64,000 nt of DNA from Mangrovimonas spongiae (GTDB lineage: Bacteria; Bacteroidota; Bacteroidia; Flavobacteriales; Flavobacteriaceae). Numbering within the stretch: position 1 is the stretch's first letter; every line of letters begins with the position of its first letter. The translations under genes were made by a program, and so were the position numbers. The DNA is taken from positions 1 to 64,000 of the forward strand of contig NZ_RWBG01000005.1 of assembly GCF_003944795.1 (NCBI RefSeq). The letters are read 5' to 3'. Below the pieces are notes generated by a model. That model did no database searches, was not told the origin of the DNA, and saw only the letters and a program-made list of their open reading frames with translations. Positions 63,401 through 64,000 of this stretch are shown in pieces.

Positions 63401-64000
63401 TTACACTATTTTTTTGATGACTCGAAGTTTATGAGTATGTATACGTTTATCATTGTTGTAAATTCCTGAATGATCAAGTCTGTCAATTCTTACTTTACCA
63501 TGAGCGTGAATAATATAATTATCTTCCATGATTATCCCTACATGAATTATGTCGCCTTCATTATTGTCAAAAAAGGCTAAATCTCCAGGCTCACTTTCTT
63601 CAATAAAACTTAACGATTCGCCTTGTGTTGCTTGTTGCGACGCATCTCTAAGTAATTTATGACCATTAAGCTTATAAACCATTTGTGTAAATCCAGAGCA
63701 ATCTATGCCAAAAGGTGTTTTTCCTCCCCAAAGGTATGGAGTATTTAAGTATAGAAAGGCTGTATTTAAAAAATGACTTTTGGGTTGCTTTTTACTTTCG
63801 GTAGTACCATCGTGATTATGCTTAAGAAGTTCTAAACCGTTTAAAGTAGCCCCAAGCGGAATAGGAAATAACTGTTGGTTTTCATCTTCAATAAATTCTA
63901 CTAAATCTGTAGCAATTATTGGAGCTTCGTTATGAAGTTGCTTGTATTGCTCTTCAGAAATTTCGACAAATTGTTTGTTATCTACCCAACCTTCATAATT
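63401..64000 (-). CDS. NlpC/P60 family cell-wall hydrolase (C40), C-terminal 199 residues
   Basis: The minus-strand frame is open from the right edge to the stop at 63401; the N-terminus is outside the window. The visible part begins with an SH3-like segment (YEGWVDNKQFVEIS), then a linker (LFPIPLGATLNGLELLKHNHDGT) and the NlpC/P60 catalytic domain: nucleophile Cys in GIDCSGFTQMVYK, His in DIIHVGIIM, and a third polar residue (His) in IIHAHGKVR. LNTPYLWGGKTPFG is the family lead-in. Such enzymes cut the gamma-D-Glu-meso-DAP bond in peptidoglycan stem peptides. A shorter 93-residue reading frame starting at 63682 would omit the catalytic Cys and is not the real start. Confidence 0.9.
   Translation of the reverse strand, partial: NYEGWVDNKQFVEISEEQYKQLHNEAPIIATDLVEFIEDENQQLFPIPLGATLNGLELLKHNHDGTTESKKQPKSHFLNTAFLYLNTPYLWGGKTPFGIDCSGFTQMVYKLNGHKLLRDASQQATQGESLSFIEESEPGDLAFFDNNEGDIIHVGIIMEDNYIIHAHGKVRIDRLDHSGIYNNDKRIHTHKLRVIKKIV

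Overview
The window looks like a chromosome segment of a low-GC Bacteroidota, most probably a gliding marine member of the Flavobacteriaceae. The evidence is type IX secretion (T9SS) cargo with type A and type B C-terminal sorting domains, SprB-like repeats, PorP/SprF partner proteins, small lipoproteins, Bacteroidota-only families (DUF3822, DUF1853-like), and promoters of the Bacteroidota form TTG-N19/20-TAnnTTTG rather than the sigma70 form. Most genes are housekeeping genes in short operons. No tRNA, CRISPR array, insertion sequence, phage or integron was seen.

Region 1 (1-16.3 kb) is a cell-surface region. It opens with the 5' two thirds or so of a large secreted adhesin that runs off the left edge and contains almost identical 225-bp tandem repeats. 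After a SixA-type phosphatase gene comes a four-gene minus-strand cluster: a 486-aa type B cargo protein, an 830-aa PorP/SprF protein fused to a repetitive coiled coil and a SPOR-like tail, a 2742-aa SprB-repeat adhesin, and a 324-aa PorP/SprF protein. Region 2 (16.3-22.2 kb) holds a secreted beta-helix protein, a small secreted protein, the polyphosphate pair ppk1-ppx and a small outer-membrane barrel.

Region 3 (22.2-37.7 kb) is housekeeping: miaE, dnaX (with two candidate frameshift or slippage sites), the RNase P RNA gene, rsmD with its DUF3822 partner, a RecD-like helicase, a Kdo activation/modification operon (kdsB, HAD phosphatase, kdnB-like dehydrogenase, acyltransferase), yebC, a pterin dehydratase, an epimerase and gcvT. 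Region 4 (37.9-41.3 kb) is a lipoprotein pair: a PhoX-like (DUF839) protein and a di-haem peroxidase with a helical N-terminal extension.

Region 5 (41.3-47.8 kb, minus) is the threonine operon thrA-thrB-thrC with three trailing genes. It is preceded by an unannotated 34-residue leader ORF in which 15 codons are Thr or Ile, a textbook signature of transcription attenuation. Region 6 (47.9-64 kb) has the NAD(P)HX repair enzyme, a TlpA-like lipoprotein, hutH, a small STAS-like protein, an 1179-aa type A T9SS protein with a 261-bp internal duplication, clpC, gyrA with a TPR protein, and the C-terminal part of an NlpC/P60 hydrolase at the right edge.

The points most worth following up are the thr leader peptide, the dnaX recoding candidates, the PorP-coiled-coil-SPOR fusion beside the giant adhesin, and the kdnB-like gene next to kdsB (possible 8-amino-Kdo chemistry).
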